From Rhexocercosporidium sp. MPI-PUGE-AT-0058 (taxonomy: Eukaryota > Ascomycota > Leotiomycetes > Helotiales), in assembly GCA_020746875.1 (NCBI GenBank), contig JAGTJL010000007.1, forward strand, positions 2,849,992-2,913,991: a stretch of DNA of 64,000 nucleotides, written 5' to 3'. A program made the translations under genes and the position numbers. Every line of letters begins with the position of its first letter. Position 1 is the stretch's first letter. The notes beneath the pieces are model-generated. The model worked only from the letters and a program-made list of their open reading frames with translations, had not been told where the DNA came from and made no database searches. Below are positions 36,890 to 47,695 of this stretch, one piece after another.

Positions 36890-38300
36890 TTATTATTTAA
36901 TAACCTTTAATTAATTATCGAATTACTCGGTTCGTAGGGCTAGAAGAGCCAGCCGTACGACGTTACACGAAGTCTTTAATTGCTTTAGCTTAAAGTTCTA
37001 GCTCTTGTATATTATGTGGTATCTCTGGAACCTAAGGCGCTTATTCGGTTAGAGGAGGAGGAGGAGGGGTAGGCGTCCGTAAATAAGAATTAAGCTTCGA
37101 AAGGACTCGTTTAAAGTCGTACGGGACTAATTCAGCAGTTACGAACCCGTTACGGACTGTATTTGAAGTTAAAGCTTCCGTACGAGCTATAAGATAAGCT
37201 AAAAGGAAATTAAACTTATCGATATAATTAACTTTAACTTATATTAAGTCTTTAATTTATCGTCTGTACGACCGTTTTAAAACCGCGAAACAATTAATAT
37301 TAAGAGGCTAAAGAAGATATCATAAATGTGGCGGTATATAAAGCGTAATAATTAAGTGCTTTAAATAAAACAAGTCGAACTTAGGCGTAAAATGACTTTT
37401 ATGTCCGTTAAGAATTAAAAGTCGATATACCCCCTTTATATAGTCTTTTATATGTTTCTTAAAGACGTCCGTGAGCCAGTTAAGGCCTAAAGAGTCATTT
37501 GTTCACCCGTTCTCGTTAACTATAATCGTCCAATCGCGCGGCAATTCGTCTATATACTATAAGGAAATATAAACCTTATTATCGAAGATAATCATTAAAA
37601 GGATCGTCCAGCTAGACGCGCTTATACACTTAATAGCCGTAACCTATTCCCGGTTCCTTAGCTAAATTATAACGGGCCGTAAAAAACGTTCCGAATTTAT
37701 AATAATTTTTATAGTTATAATAACTCTTATTTAAAAGCTAGTCTCGTCGAAGTTATAAATATCCTCTTCTTAAATCCCGTATTTTGTAATCGTATTTTAT
37801 ATGAGCCGAAACCAGTCTCGAATAACCGTAGGATCTTCGCATAAGACACGCTTATAGTCGTATTTTTGATTATATCGAGCCTATAAGGAGTCGTGACGTC
37901 CTACGAAGTTATATGGCCATCGAGGTCTAACCGTACGCGTAAAAGACGCGTTCGTATCGGTCTGTTTCAAAAGAAATAGGTTCGTTATATTTCGAATTAA
38001 AGCTATATAGACCGATAGACCTCGTTTATTTATAAATAAAATTTAATTAATAAGCGTTTACTCTTCCGTATTCGTAAGTTTGAGGTTTACGGACCGTATT
38101 TCTTATTACGAGACGCGTCCGTCAAGTCGAGCTTGTAAAGTCGATCGGGAGACTCCGTACGTAACTGCGGCCTTTTTTAAAAGCTAATTGAGCACTAGTT
38201 AGTGAAGACATAACTAGTTTAAAAAGGTAAGAATAGTGATTTTAGTGGGGCGTGACCCGTTTACTTACATAACCCGCTTATTATACAAGTACGTTAGTCG
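36890..38300 (-). pseudogene. Pogo-like transposase 2, inactivated
   Basis: Read 38,300 to about 36,890 on the - strand. It has a psq-type HTH near 38,150 (AVTYGVSRSTLQARLDGRV), then RWPYNFVGRHDSL..RYN near 37,920-37,880 and KYGI.EEDIYNFDET at about 37,770, the first catalytic Asp. NREQVTAIKCISASSW..LLMIIFDNKV lies at about 37,640-37,580 and LPRDWTIIVNENG.TNDSLGLNWLT at about 37,540-37,480, the second. LLILNGHKSHFTPKFD lies at about 37,420, with Asn where Asp is expected. A Pro/Ser-rich C-terminus follows (PSSSSSSNRISALGSRDTT, about 37,060). It differs from pogo 1 in sequence and represents a second family. I could not define TIRs or a TA duplication; its sides lie near 36,880-36,960 and 38,300-38,545. 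Confidence 0.8.
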
Positions 38301-38549
38301 GAGTAAAGATAAAGAAGAAGAGCAATTATTACCGTTATATTAGAAGTTACGCTTAACTGTAATATTATAAAAGAGAAGGCCTTTATTAATAATATTTCTA
38401 AAGTCGGGGCTTAAATAATTCTGTATTAATAAGTTATTAAAGCCAAATTAAGGATTATTTATAAAAGATTTATGAGGCAGCGAAGAGCAATCGAAGGGGG
38501 CACGAGGGGCCTCCGACGAGTTTATTATTAATATTATTAATTGTAAATA

Positions 38550-40090
38550 ATATATATTACGGCGAGTAATAATTATATTATTATAAATTAAAATAATAAG
38601 TAGCGAACTTTCGGAACCGATTTAAAGTATAATCTTTAATTTATAAAAGGTAAATCTTTTTATAATAAATAAGACATACGAATCGATTCCGAGGGGACGT
38701 CGAGCTAGGTCCGAAGAACACTGGAAGATATGCGAAAATAAATTATTATAATATTATAATAAAACTTATATATTATTTAAGAAGTTATTTCGGAGTGAAA
38801 TCTTAAGTATTAATTATAATAATGCCGTAATAAGATACTTTAGGTTCCGAAGAACTTTCGAATTGCTTTCGAGGAAATACTTTTAATAAAGATTACGTAT
38901 AAACGTTAAGAAATATATAAGCACTTATATAAAATTAATTCGGTATATCCCCGTAATAAAGATAATTACTGCACCTGAGCTAGCCGAGCTTTTTATATAA
39001 CACGTATATAAGGACTTTAGATGCCCTAAAAGTATTACTATCGATAAAAGCTTTATTTTTATAAGCAAGTTCTGGTCTTTAATAATATTTTATTTTTAAG
39101 TTCGACGCCGACTTAGCACCGTATTTTATTTATAAATTAATAAGTAAACCGAATAATAAAACTAAGTCTTGGAATTCTATTTAAAGATATATTATAATTA
39201 CCGCTAAAATAATTAAGCCTTTAAGTTAGCCTTAGCGGAATTTATATATAATAATTCGGTATATATATTTACTAATTCGATACTTTTTTAAATATTATAC
39301 GGGTTTAACTCGGAGCTTAATTCGAACGTCGAGGACGACGTCTAAAAAAGAAAGGCACCTATTATAATTAAAAGAGTAAGACTTTTATAATAAGAAAGAA
39401 AAGTACTTATAGAGAAGCTTCGAATTACTTCCGAATTTTATAAGAAATTCTACGATATTAAATATAAAAAAACTAGATTTTAAGTCGGAGATATAGTTTT
39501 ATTAATTATAAAGTATTTTTAATAATTAAGGCCTTCTCGAAAGCTTATTAATAAATTTCTAAGACTTTTTAAAGTTAAAAGAGTTATTTATAATTATAGT
39601 TAAGTATATTCGCTCGAATTGCCTCCGACTTATTATATTTATAATACTTTTTATATATTACTTTTAAAACCATAGTAAAGACGAAAAGGAGTCGAAGCCA
39701 GACTGGAAGTAATTTAAATATAAAAGCAAGAAGAGTTCGAGGTTAAGTTTATTTAAGCTTATAAAAATACAAAATAAGGCTATTTATATTTAATTCGTTG
39801 AAAAGGTTATTTTATTATAAATAATACTTAAAAGTTTATAAATTATTTTATATATATTAAAAATACGTTATAAGAATACTTAAGAAATATATTAAAAGAA
39901 AGGAAATCGGAATTATAATAAAAGTTATAAAAATAAAAGAATTAAAAATAAAAGTTTTTATTTAAGCTTTAAAAAGCGCCGGAAGTAAAACGAAAGAAGC
40001 CCAAAAGTATAAACCGTAATATAATAAAAGCCCGAAAGCGCTATCTATAGTTTAAGGCTGCTTTTACTAAAAGAGAGAAAGCGGCGGGCT
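38550..40090 (+). pseudogene. Gypsy C integrase with internal deletion, and chromodomain-like end
   Basis: The integrase zinc-binding end (RRTFELLSRKYF, about 38,840-38,890) runs straight into TAPELAELFI.HVYKDF (about 38,970). The segment that normally lies between, with the first catalytic Asp of the DDE triad, is missing, about 50 residues. The core then continues with ITIDKSFIFISKFWS (about 39,040, second Asp) and RRRLSTVFYL..NK (about 39,110), followed by FKLALAEFIYNNSVYIFT (about 39,220). A GPY/F-like region reads RPSRKLINKFLRLFKVK (about 39,520). A chromodomain-like segment (YLYLIR.KGY then NT.KFI, about 39,780-39,840) ends the protein. Heavy RIP. Confidence 0.75.
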
Positions 40091-41439
40091 TAAAGGTTCT
40101 TTTTTATATTTTTATTCTTATTTTTATTTTTTTCTTTCTTAACCTCGCCTTTAAAGGCTTATTAAAGTTAATATAAAGGAAATATAAAAGTATATTAATA
40201 TTTATAAAGATATAACGTAATAACTCTCAAAGGAAAGCGTTAATCTCGTTTTACGTAGCGAAAAGCTAGCGAAAAAAAGCATTAATAATAATAGCAGCGG
40301 CAAAAGTAATAGTAATAGCGGCGGTAGGATAAGGGGTAGCGGAGGCGAGACAAAGGAGAGACGAGGCGTTACTATTAGTAAACCGGGCGGCTTAAGTAAA
40401 TCGGTCCACCGCGGCTATTATAATAATAATTAAGTCCCGAACCTTATCGGCCGAAGCAAAACCGAAAGTAAAGTTATTTTAAGCTATAAGTAGCTTTAAA
40501 GCAAGGTCGTATACTTCCTTAGACAGTTATTGAAATTAATACGAATGCTTTAATATTTATTAATAACGAAAAGGGATTAAAGTACTTACCGCGATACACC
40601 GAGACTTTTGATCGCGGCAGCGATTATATTTAATATTATTAGTCTTCGAAAATGCATAAACGTAGTTTATTACGCTATTAGCGAGGTAGCGGGCGCAGCG
40701 GCAGTAAATCGAAGCCATATTAAAGGCAAGTCAAATATATAATTTAATATAATATAATATAATATAATAAGGGAAAGACGGAGCGATAGCGAAGCTAAAT
40801 TAAAAGAAAAGATAATAATATTAACTAAAGATTAAATTTATTTAAGGGCTAAAATATAAATAATTTATAGCAGAACTCGCTATATCGCCTAACTACGCGA
40901 ACTACTACTGATTTAAACCTGTTTATATTCCGATTTAAGTCCGCAATATTATTATTTATATTACGAGTAGACTATTCCTGTTTTAAAGAGTCGAGTCCGA
41001 TTTAGGTCCGTATATATTTCGATTCACGTTCGCTATATTATATTATTATTATATTACCTTATATTTTATAAATAAGATTTTAAGAAAAGGGGTAATATTA
41101 AGAGTAGAATTTAATATAAAAAAAGTCGGGGGTTTTACGGAAGGTTTATAAGCTTGATATAAATTACGTATTAATATCTTTATTTATTTACTTTGGAGGG
41201 AAGTAAAGAGGATTTAAAAGGCTAGAGATTAGTCTGAATTATAATTAGCATACCCTGAACGTTTCGAATAGTAATTCCCTATTATTTAAACCTTACATTC
41301 TGTGTATTAGATAGGCGGAAAAGTCTGTAGAGCGCGCGTGGTTATATGTAGCTTTAAGAATAGTTAATTCTTAATTGCCTAAAGTCTTGTCTTAATTAAG
41401 TACAACTCTTATATGATAATCGCACTTCTTAAAATTAGT
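40090..41439. other. 3' region of Gypsy C with candidate LTR at about 41,096-41,296
   Basis: No coding similarity. A purine-rich low-complexity stretch (GGTAGCGGAGGCGAGACAAA, about 40,330) and an (ATAAT)n microsatellite at about 40,741-40,775 are present. The tract AAGAAAAGGGG at about 41,082-41,092 looks like a polypurine tract. It is followed by TATTAAGAGTAG, which would be a RIPped TG start of an LTR ending near CCTTACA at 41,296. Without the 5' LTR, which is lost, this cannot be verified. Confidence 0.4.
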
Positions 41440-41884
41440 ATTTAGGCGCCGTTTGGTGCATTCGTTTGCTTCCCTTTTGGTATGTATTTACTGCTACGAT
41501 CGCAGACAAATAATACGCGATGAGGCCGAGTATCTCGCTATATAAAAGCATAGCTATTAGCCTTTGCATACGCCTGAATAACAGAAAAACAAGAAGGAAT
41601 ATTAGTATAAACTGCTGCAGGTGGCGCAGGGCCGAAAGGTTCGCCAGTGAAAGTTGATATGTTATGTAAAGTTAAAGGTAAGGTGCAAAAGTGTGAATAG
41701 CTTCAAAGGTTTAATAGTTTATTTAAAGGAATAATAAGATGTATAGGTGGCCCTTGCCGCGCGGTACAAATTAGTATGGCGGGGCGAAGGTAATAAATGC
41801 ATACGGGGGTGTACCGAAAATCCTTGGCATGTGTTGATATAGCTATTTCTATGTGTTGATTTAGCTGGCCCCTTATTATATATT
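41440..41884. other. GC-balanced unique segment among RIPped repeats
   Basis: About 440 bp with normal composition (GTTTGGTGCATTCGTTTGC, GCTGCAGGTGGCGCAGGGCC, CTTGCCGCGCGGTAC) lie between the end of Gypsy C and the truncated end of the inverted element A copy. A - strand open frame from 42,032 to 41,703 runs from the integrase remnant into it and is chance continuation. No gene or repeat is recognised. Confidence 0.6.
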
Positions 41885-44800
41885 TTAACGAATTCCGCAG
41901 AGTTTTTAAAACAACTTTTCCAGAAGTAACGCTAAGAAATATAATAATATATACTTTCTTTTTCTTTATAATTGAAGCTATTATAATAGCTTTGCAGAAT
42001 ATATGGCTTATCTTTATTAGTATCGATAACAAGTTTAATAAATGCGCCTTTTAATAAAAATCTCTAAATACGATAATTATAAACTCCGTATAATAATACT
42101 TCTTTTTTAAATATATAAAAAGCTTTTAAATTTATACTTTTCGGAGTCTTAAGCGTAATTAAATAAATAATTATTTTTAAATAATATTCTTTATAATATT
42201 TTGAAAATATTAATAAATCCGCTTCGCTCTCTTAATTTACCCTCGAGTTATTAATAAGTATTATTTAATCGTTCGACTTATCTTGCAATTTTTGGAATTT
42301 TCGTTTTATATCGATAAGAATATCGTATCTTCGAGTTAACTTAAAATTATTAAAAATCTTTAATTCTTTTATTAAATCTTCCGTATTCTCCGCTTTTATA
42401 AGGCAAATTCTAATTGTATTAAGCTTAATTAAAATCTAATTCTTATTATTATTATTTTCGATATCCTTTTTAATATCCTCAAAGTATTTAAGTCTCCTCG
42501 AGAAAGCATTTACTATTATATATATAATACCTTTAATATAACGCACTTCGAAATCGAAGAACTTAATCTAAGCGAGCCAGCGAGTAAATATCGCATTAAA
42601 GTAGTCGTAAGCAATTCCTTTAAATTAAATAATAAGGGTATTTGCATTAGTTTTTATAATAAATAGATTCTTATAAGTTAAATCTTGAGATTCTTAAGTA
42701 TTAGGAATATATTTTTGCATTCTTTTTTTATAATATTATAATTTTATTCTGCTTTCGTTTAAAAGCCGCTTTTATATCTCGCATAAGATACTTTGAAAAT
42801 TTCTTATTATTTAATTATAAATCACGGGATTATATATGAATTTAATTCCTTTTTTAATACAATCGTATAATAACTCGACTAATAAACGAAAGTCTTTAAT
42901 TCAAATACGAAAGTAAGTAATTAAACTTAAAAATCTTTTAACTTTTATAATATTCTTTAATTCTTTTTATTTTTATATTTTAATTAAATATATAATTAAA
43001 AGTTCTCTTCCTTACGAGTTGCATACGTAATCGACGACGTTTATGCTATTACGATAAAACTGAGATTTATAGCTTATAATAGCTTTAACGCGCTTAAAGC
43101 GTTTTAATATCTTATCGAGATTAAGATAATATTTAAAAAGGAACTAGCGAATTTTAGGCCGTGCTTCTTTTTAATTATAATTTATATATAATCTTTTACG
43201 CTAATATTATTTAAAAACGGTATTATAATAAAAAGTATAATATCTTTTAATATTTTACCGATTGTTTTTACGAATTAAGTAATAGAATTTATAATTCCTT
43301 AAAGTAGCGTCGTATTTCAGACTAATCCGATATTAAACACAAAAAAGCCCGTTATATATAATATTTATTAATTATAACTTAAGTATAAGTTTATTAAGCT
43401 CGCGATATGGCACTTTATAAATTCCTCTGAAAATTCGTTAATAAAAAAAAATAAATTAACGTCTCTTAAAATAACTGCGTTAAGTATAATTATTAAATTG
43501 ATTAAGCAATACTTTCTTAATTCCTTTTTCTTAATTAAGAATTAAGCGTTATAATATAACCTTTTAAAAAGTTCGAGAACCTTACGTTTAAGTCTATTTT
43601 CTATTATTTTCTTAATTTCGGGAGCTAACGCTTTAAAAAGTAAAAAATATAATATTTATTAAGCTTTATAATTTATTATTTTAATAATTATAAATAACGA
43701 AACATCCTTATAGAATTTTTTATATTTAATCTAATTAAATATAATAATACTTTTTCGATTTAATATAATTTCGTTAAAAAAGGTTTTCTTTTTTAATTAT
43801 AATATATTTTTAATATTTAAAATAATAAGTCGCTCTCCTGTGTGAAAAGAAGAGATTTTGTGTGAATAATGATTCTATTACTTCGGGGGAGCCTAAGTTT
43901 ATATAACTACTTTTAGGCGCTAAGCTATTTAGCTCTTGCATCGGCTATTTGCTCTCGCATCGGTTATTAGCTTTATATTGAAACTAGCTTTGTATCAAGA
44001 CTAGCTTTATATTATTAGAGCTTCCGGGGTTTAAAACACGGAAGCTTAAGGCTTGATGAAGCCACTGTTTTAGCCTTAAATAATCCTTTACCGGAAGCTT
44101 AAAGCTTCCGAGGTTCAAAGCACGGAAGTCGAGGCTTTATGCGAAGCCGGAGCTTTATGCAAAGGTAGTTGAGTTATAAAAAGGTATGCTTAATATAATC
44201 TTATACTGTGATCTTAAATCCGCGAAGAAAGCCGGCAAAATAAAAAAAGTAAAATATCTTAATACTTCTTAATTTATTCTTAAAAAAAAGTCCTTTTTTT
44301 TAAAAAAAAAGATTTCGTATTAATTTTCACGACTTTTAAGCGTATCTCTTATTTTATTTATTTAATCTATAAGCTTAATCTTTTTATCTTTCGTTTTATA
44401 TATAATATAAACCCGCGAAACTTATTTGCATTCTTTAAATAAAAACGTTATTAATAAAATATCGTAATTTATAATAAATTAAAAATTAAGCTCGATTTCT
44501 TTAATTAATATAATATTAAATATACGTTTTCTGCCGAAAAAAACTTTTATAAAATCTTTATAAAAAAGATAATCGTAAAAGTCCGTTTTTAAAATTATAA
44601 ATTCTTGCTTTATATATTTAATAAAAATATATAAAACGTCTTCGAAAAAAGAATTACTTTTATTATTAAAAGTTTCTTTATTATTTCCGTAAAAAAGATT
44701 ATTCTTAAGCTTAAAAGAAGTATTTTTTAAAAAGTATTCGGCGGTATTAATTATAAAGCTTTAATTATAATTAATTACTCGTTTTTTAAGTCAGTTCCGG

Positions 44801-46550
44801 ACTTTAAGTAATCTGATTCCGGGTTTAATAATATTTTATTAGCTTAATTCTTAACGTATTCCGTAAGTTTAGCTGCTTTAATAATAATAACTAAATATAT
44901 AATCTTATTTTATAAATTAGCGTAAATTAAACCGTTTTTCATATCGAACGAGTATTTAAATAAAACGCGCTTAATCAGAAAAAATAAAAACCTAAAAATA
45001 ATTCTAACGCTTAAGATATTTATAATATAAAACTTAATAAATATAATACAGTCTTTTATTATAAGCGGAACGTTATTCGCGTACCCCAGAAATCGCGATT
45101 TTACGCCTGTAATACTTTTTAAAGCCATAAAGTCGTTTTTTATAATAAGGACTTTTAATTAAATAATAGTATTATAAGACATATAACTGACTTTTGCGCC
45201 GGAATTAAGAATAGCTCCGATATTATTAAGTCTTATTCTTTTAAGTATATTAATTATATACTTCGGTATTAAAGAATATTTTTTATAACTCGGTTCTTAA
45301 AGTATATTAATTAAATAAACTTTAGCGGTTAAGAGTAAGTCGACTTTAAATTCCCTTTTTTAAACTATTACTCTTTAAAACGCTATTAAAATAGCGGTTA
45401 AGATTATAAGCACCGAGCTAAAAAGAAGGAATTAAGCTTAATAATAGCCAGAAAATTAATTACTAAATCAGTATTTCTTATATTAAGAAAACTTAATACT
45501 TTTATTTCTTTTATTAAACTTAGAGCTTATGCGTAAATTTAGCTTAAAATATAATAAAGTAAGTAATAACTCGTTATTCTTATTTAAAGAAAATGCGTCT
45601 AAGCCGTCGCGAAGCTTATAGTTTTTTTAATATAAAATCTGAAGTATTAGTTTAAAGTAATAAAAGGCGTTTAAGACTATAATTAAAAAAGAAATAATAT
45701 TATATTTTAAGAGCTTTTATATACTTTATAATCTTAATATTAGTAATAGCGATCTAGCCTTGAATCTCTTAATTAATAATATTTAGTCGACTCGTCTTTA
45801 ATAAGTCGATTAAAATAAAGATTTCCTTTAAAGTTAAGTTTTTAAAGAGCTCTTTTTAAATAAGAAGCTTATTGAGCGTATTATTTAACGTATAATTATT
45901 CCGCGATAACGCTTAATATACGCGAGATCGGCCTGAAGTCGCTTTAATAGTAATAAATAAGTTATTTTCAGCGCGTTTCTGAATAATCTTTATAAAAGAT
46001 AATTTAGTAATAATCGGTCTTTTTCGACTTATAATTAGAATAAATACTTCCTTTAATTTCTTAAAAATAATAATATTATTATTATTTCTTAAGATAATTT
46101 GAATAAGTTTTGTTTTAAATACTTTAATTAAAAAGTCCACGTTTATAAGCTCTTAAAATCTAATAGTATTCTTAACTTCTTCGCGAACTTTTAATTTTTT
46201 ATAATTAACTTAAGCTTTAAAGCGTTTTTAAAATAAGATTCCGGTTATATATAATTCGGCTCTTATTATTGCTTTAAAAGCAAAGGCACTTTATTATCTT
46301 ATTTATATAAGTATTATTTCGAAGCTATTATTTATTCTTTTTGAATCGAAAGTAATAAGTACGTTTTAAATATTAATTAATTTTATTATATTACAGAATC
46401 GAATAACAAAAATATTTAAATAATCTTAAGGTTTTTAACTTACTTTTAACATTAATTCTTTTGAAATTAATTTCGGCATAATATTTTATTAAATTAAAAA
46501 GGCTTTTTAAGCGTCTTAAAGCTTTCTCTAGACTGCTTTTTCTTTTTGCC
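41885..46550 (-). mobile_element. Gypsy element A, second copy, inverted and 3'-truncated
   Basis: The - strand is colinear with element A at 1-2.8 kb. Examples are the sequence around 44,470-44,900 against 60-480, and TTCGAAGTGCG at about 42,547 against 2,130. It extends further 5', giving gag-like sequence (about 46.4-45.4 kb). The protease (AILNSGAKVSYMSYN, about 45,230-45,180, then KSITGVKSRFLGYANN) is followed by RT, RNase H and the start of integrase (KTLRNSLKYI, about 41,900). It is cut at about 41,885, inside the integrase zinc-binding region. A solo LTR is inserted in it at 43,843-44,205. All frames are broken by RIP. Confidence 0.85.
43838..44210. repeat. Solo LTR copy 2 with 5-bp target duplication CTGTG
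   Basis: LTR 43,843-44,205 (363 bp), starting TGAAAAGAAGAG and ending TCTTATA. CTGTG flanks it at 43,838-43,842 and 44,206-44,210. The host sequence on both sides joins seamlessly to element A near 680-690 when LTR and one CTGTG are removed. It shares about 340 bp with the LTR at 8,105. Differences are mostly transitions, plus an 18-bp internal duplication (GCATCGGCTATTTGCTCT, about 43,938) and the absence of the doubled end motif. Confidence 0.92.
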
Positions 46551-46599
46551 TTAAATTTAAATCGATATAACTTGTGTAGCTCACGTACTTAATTTAGTT

Positions 46600-47695
46600 G
46601 TTTAAGAAATTAAAAGCTCTTATTAAAGAAGCTTATAATGATATTAACGATAACGATATTTATTAATAAGAGAATAATTAAGAAGAGGAACATAATTATA
46701 ATAAGTTTATTTTAGTAGCTTTTTATTATATTTTATATATTAATAATCTTTTTAAATATATCTTTTTTAAAAAAAAGTAAGAAAAGGAATTATCGGTATT
46801 AGATATTTATAAGAAAATAAAAGAAACTTCGATATATAAGTTAAAGCTTTAGAATTTAATAATTCTCGACTACTTCAATTAAGTGAGCTTTATTTACATT
46901 AAGTATTAATCACATTTAAATTTATTTATTAATTTTATTATTAGATTAAAAACCCGATAGTCTTTTACGGCTAATATGCTTAAGAATATTTTTACACGTT
47001 TAGTAAGTTATTAAAATCGTTATAAGCTTACCGACTACTAAGTCTTTTGAAAAGAATAACGAAATTCTTATTTTAAAAGACTTGGAAATAGTTTCTTTAG
47101 AAAAATGCTTGAAGATATTTAATATCTTTATAAAGCTTATTATTAAGCTTTAAGCCGAAAAATGTCCAACGATTTATTATTTATTACCTAACGTATATAA
47201 ATTATATAATCGATTAGAAGAATTAAAAGAAGGAATTAATATAAGTAATAAATATTAATATAAATATTAATTTATTTACTAATTTAATCCTAGGATCTTA
47301 ACTTTACCGAGGCTATTAATAGAGAGCTTATTAAGCTCCGAAAATATTATCTTAAAATAGGAAATATAAACGAAAATAATAAGAGCTTATATATAGCTCT
47401 AATATTAGACCCTCGAATTAAACAAGAGAGCTTAGAAGTTATTGGCTTATCTTGAAATTAAGCTTTTGAAATATATAATAGATTAAAAGAAGTTTATAAT
47501 ATGTAAGTTTATTTATTTATATTACTTAAAATTAAATAAATTACTAACAAATTAATTAGCTTTAAAGTCGATTTCGCGCTAGCAAATCTTTCTATCGAAG
47601 AAGCTTAAAATTTAGTTCTCAAAAATAGCGACGACGATTCTGATATTTATATTTAAGACGATAAGAATAATGATTTAAATAAATTAGATGTTACG
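46600..47695 (+). pseudogene. hAT-type transposase remnant, cut at the dimerisation domain
   Basis: A + strand fragment with IYYLLPNVYKLYNRLEELK at about 47,180-47,235, YIALILDPRIKQESLEVIGL-like at about 47,390-47,450 and FEIYNRLKEVYNM at about 47,460-47,500, the C-terminal part of hAT transposases. An acidic stretch (NSDDDSDIYI) and NKLDV follow. The conserved hAT dimerisation helix, which starts with such an E/D-L-D motif, is cut off where normal-composition DNA begins at about 47,695. Neither TIR nor the 8-bp duplication was found. RIPped. Confidence 0.65.

Larger units (their letters stand above)
14396..41296 (+). mobile_element. Gypsy element C (chromovirus-like), 5'-truncated and split by a nested stack
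   Basis: The element starts inside RT (14,396-14,851). It is split by 18.5 kb of Copia 1 and its passengers, with TAATT on both sides. It resumes at 33,309 with the rest of RT and RNase H, and is broken again by element D plus pogo 2 (about 34.6-38.55 kb). It then continues with integrase and chromodomain to about 40.1 kb, a long untranslated-looking stretch, a purine tract AAGAAAAGGGG at about 41,082-41,092 and a possible LTR. The frames on the two sides of the Copia insertion belong to the same conserved gene order, so this is one element and not two. Confidence 0.75.

Noticed and set aside
40741..40775. (ATAAT)n run as a regulatory element
   Set aside because: A simple microsatellite in RIPped AT-rich DNA; nothing else points to function.
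41703..42032. 109-codon - strand open frame
   Set aside because: Its first half is the integrase zinc-binding region of the inverted Gypsy A copy, and the second half is chance read-through into unique DNA.
44910..46140. Two - strand open frames of 72 and 75 codons
   Set aside because: Pieces of protease and gag of the inverted Gypsy A copy, already included in that element.
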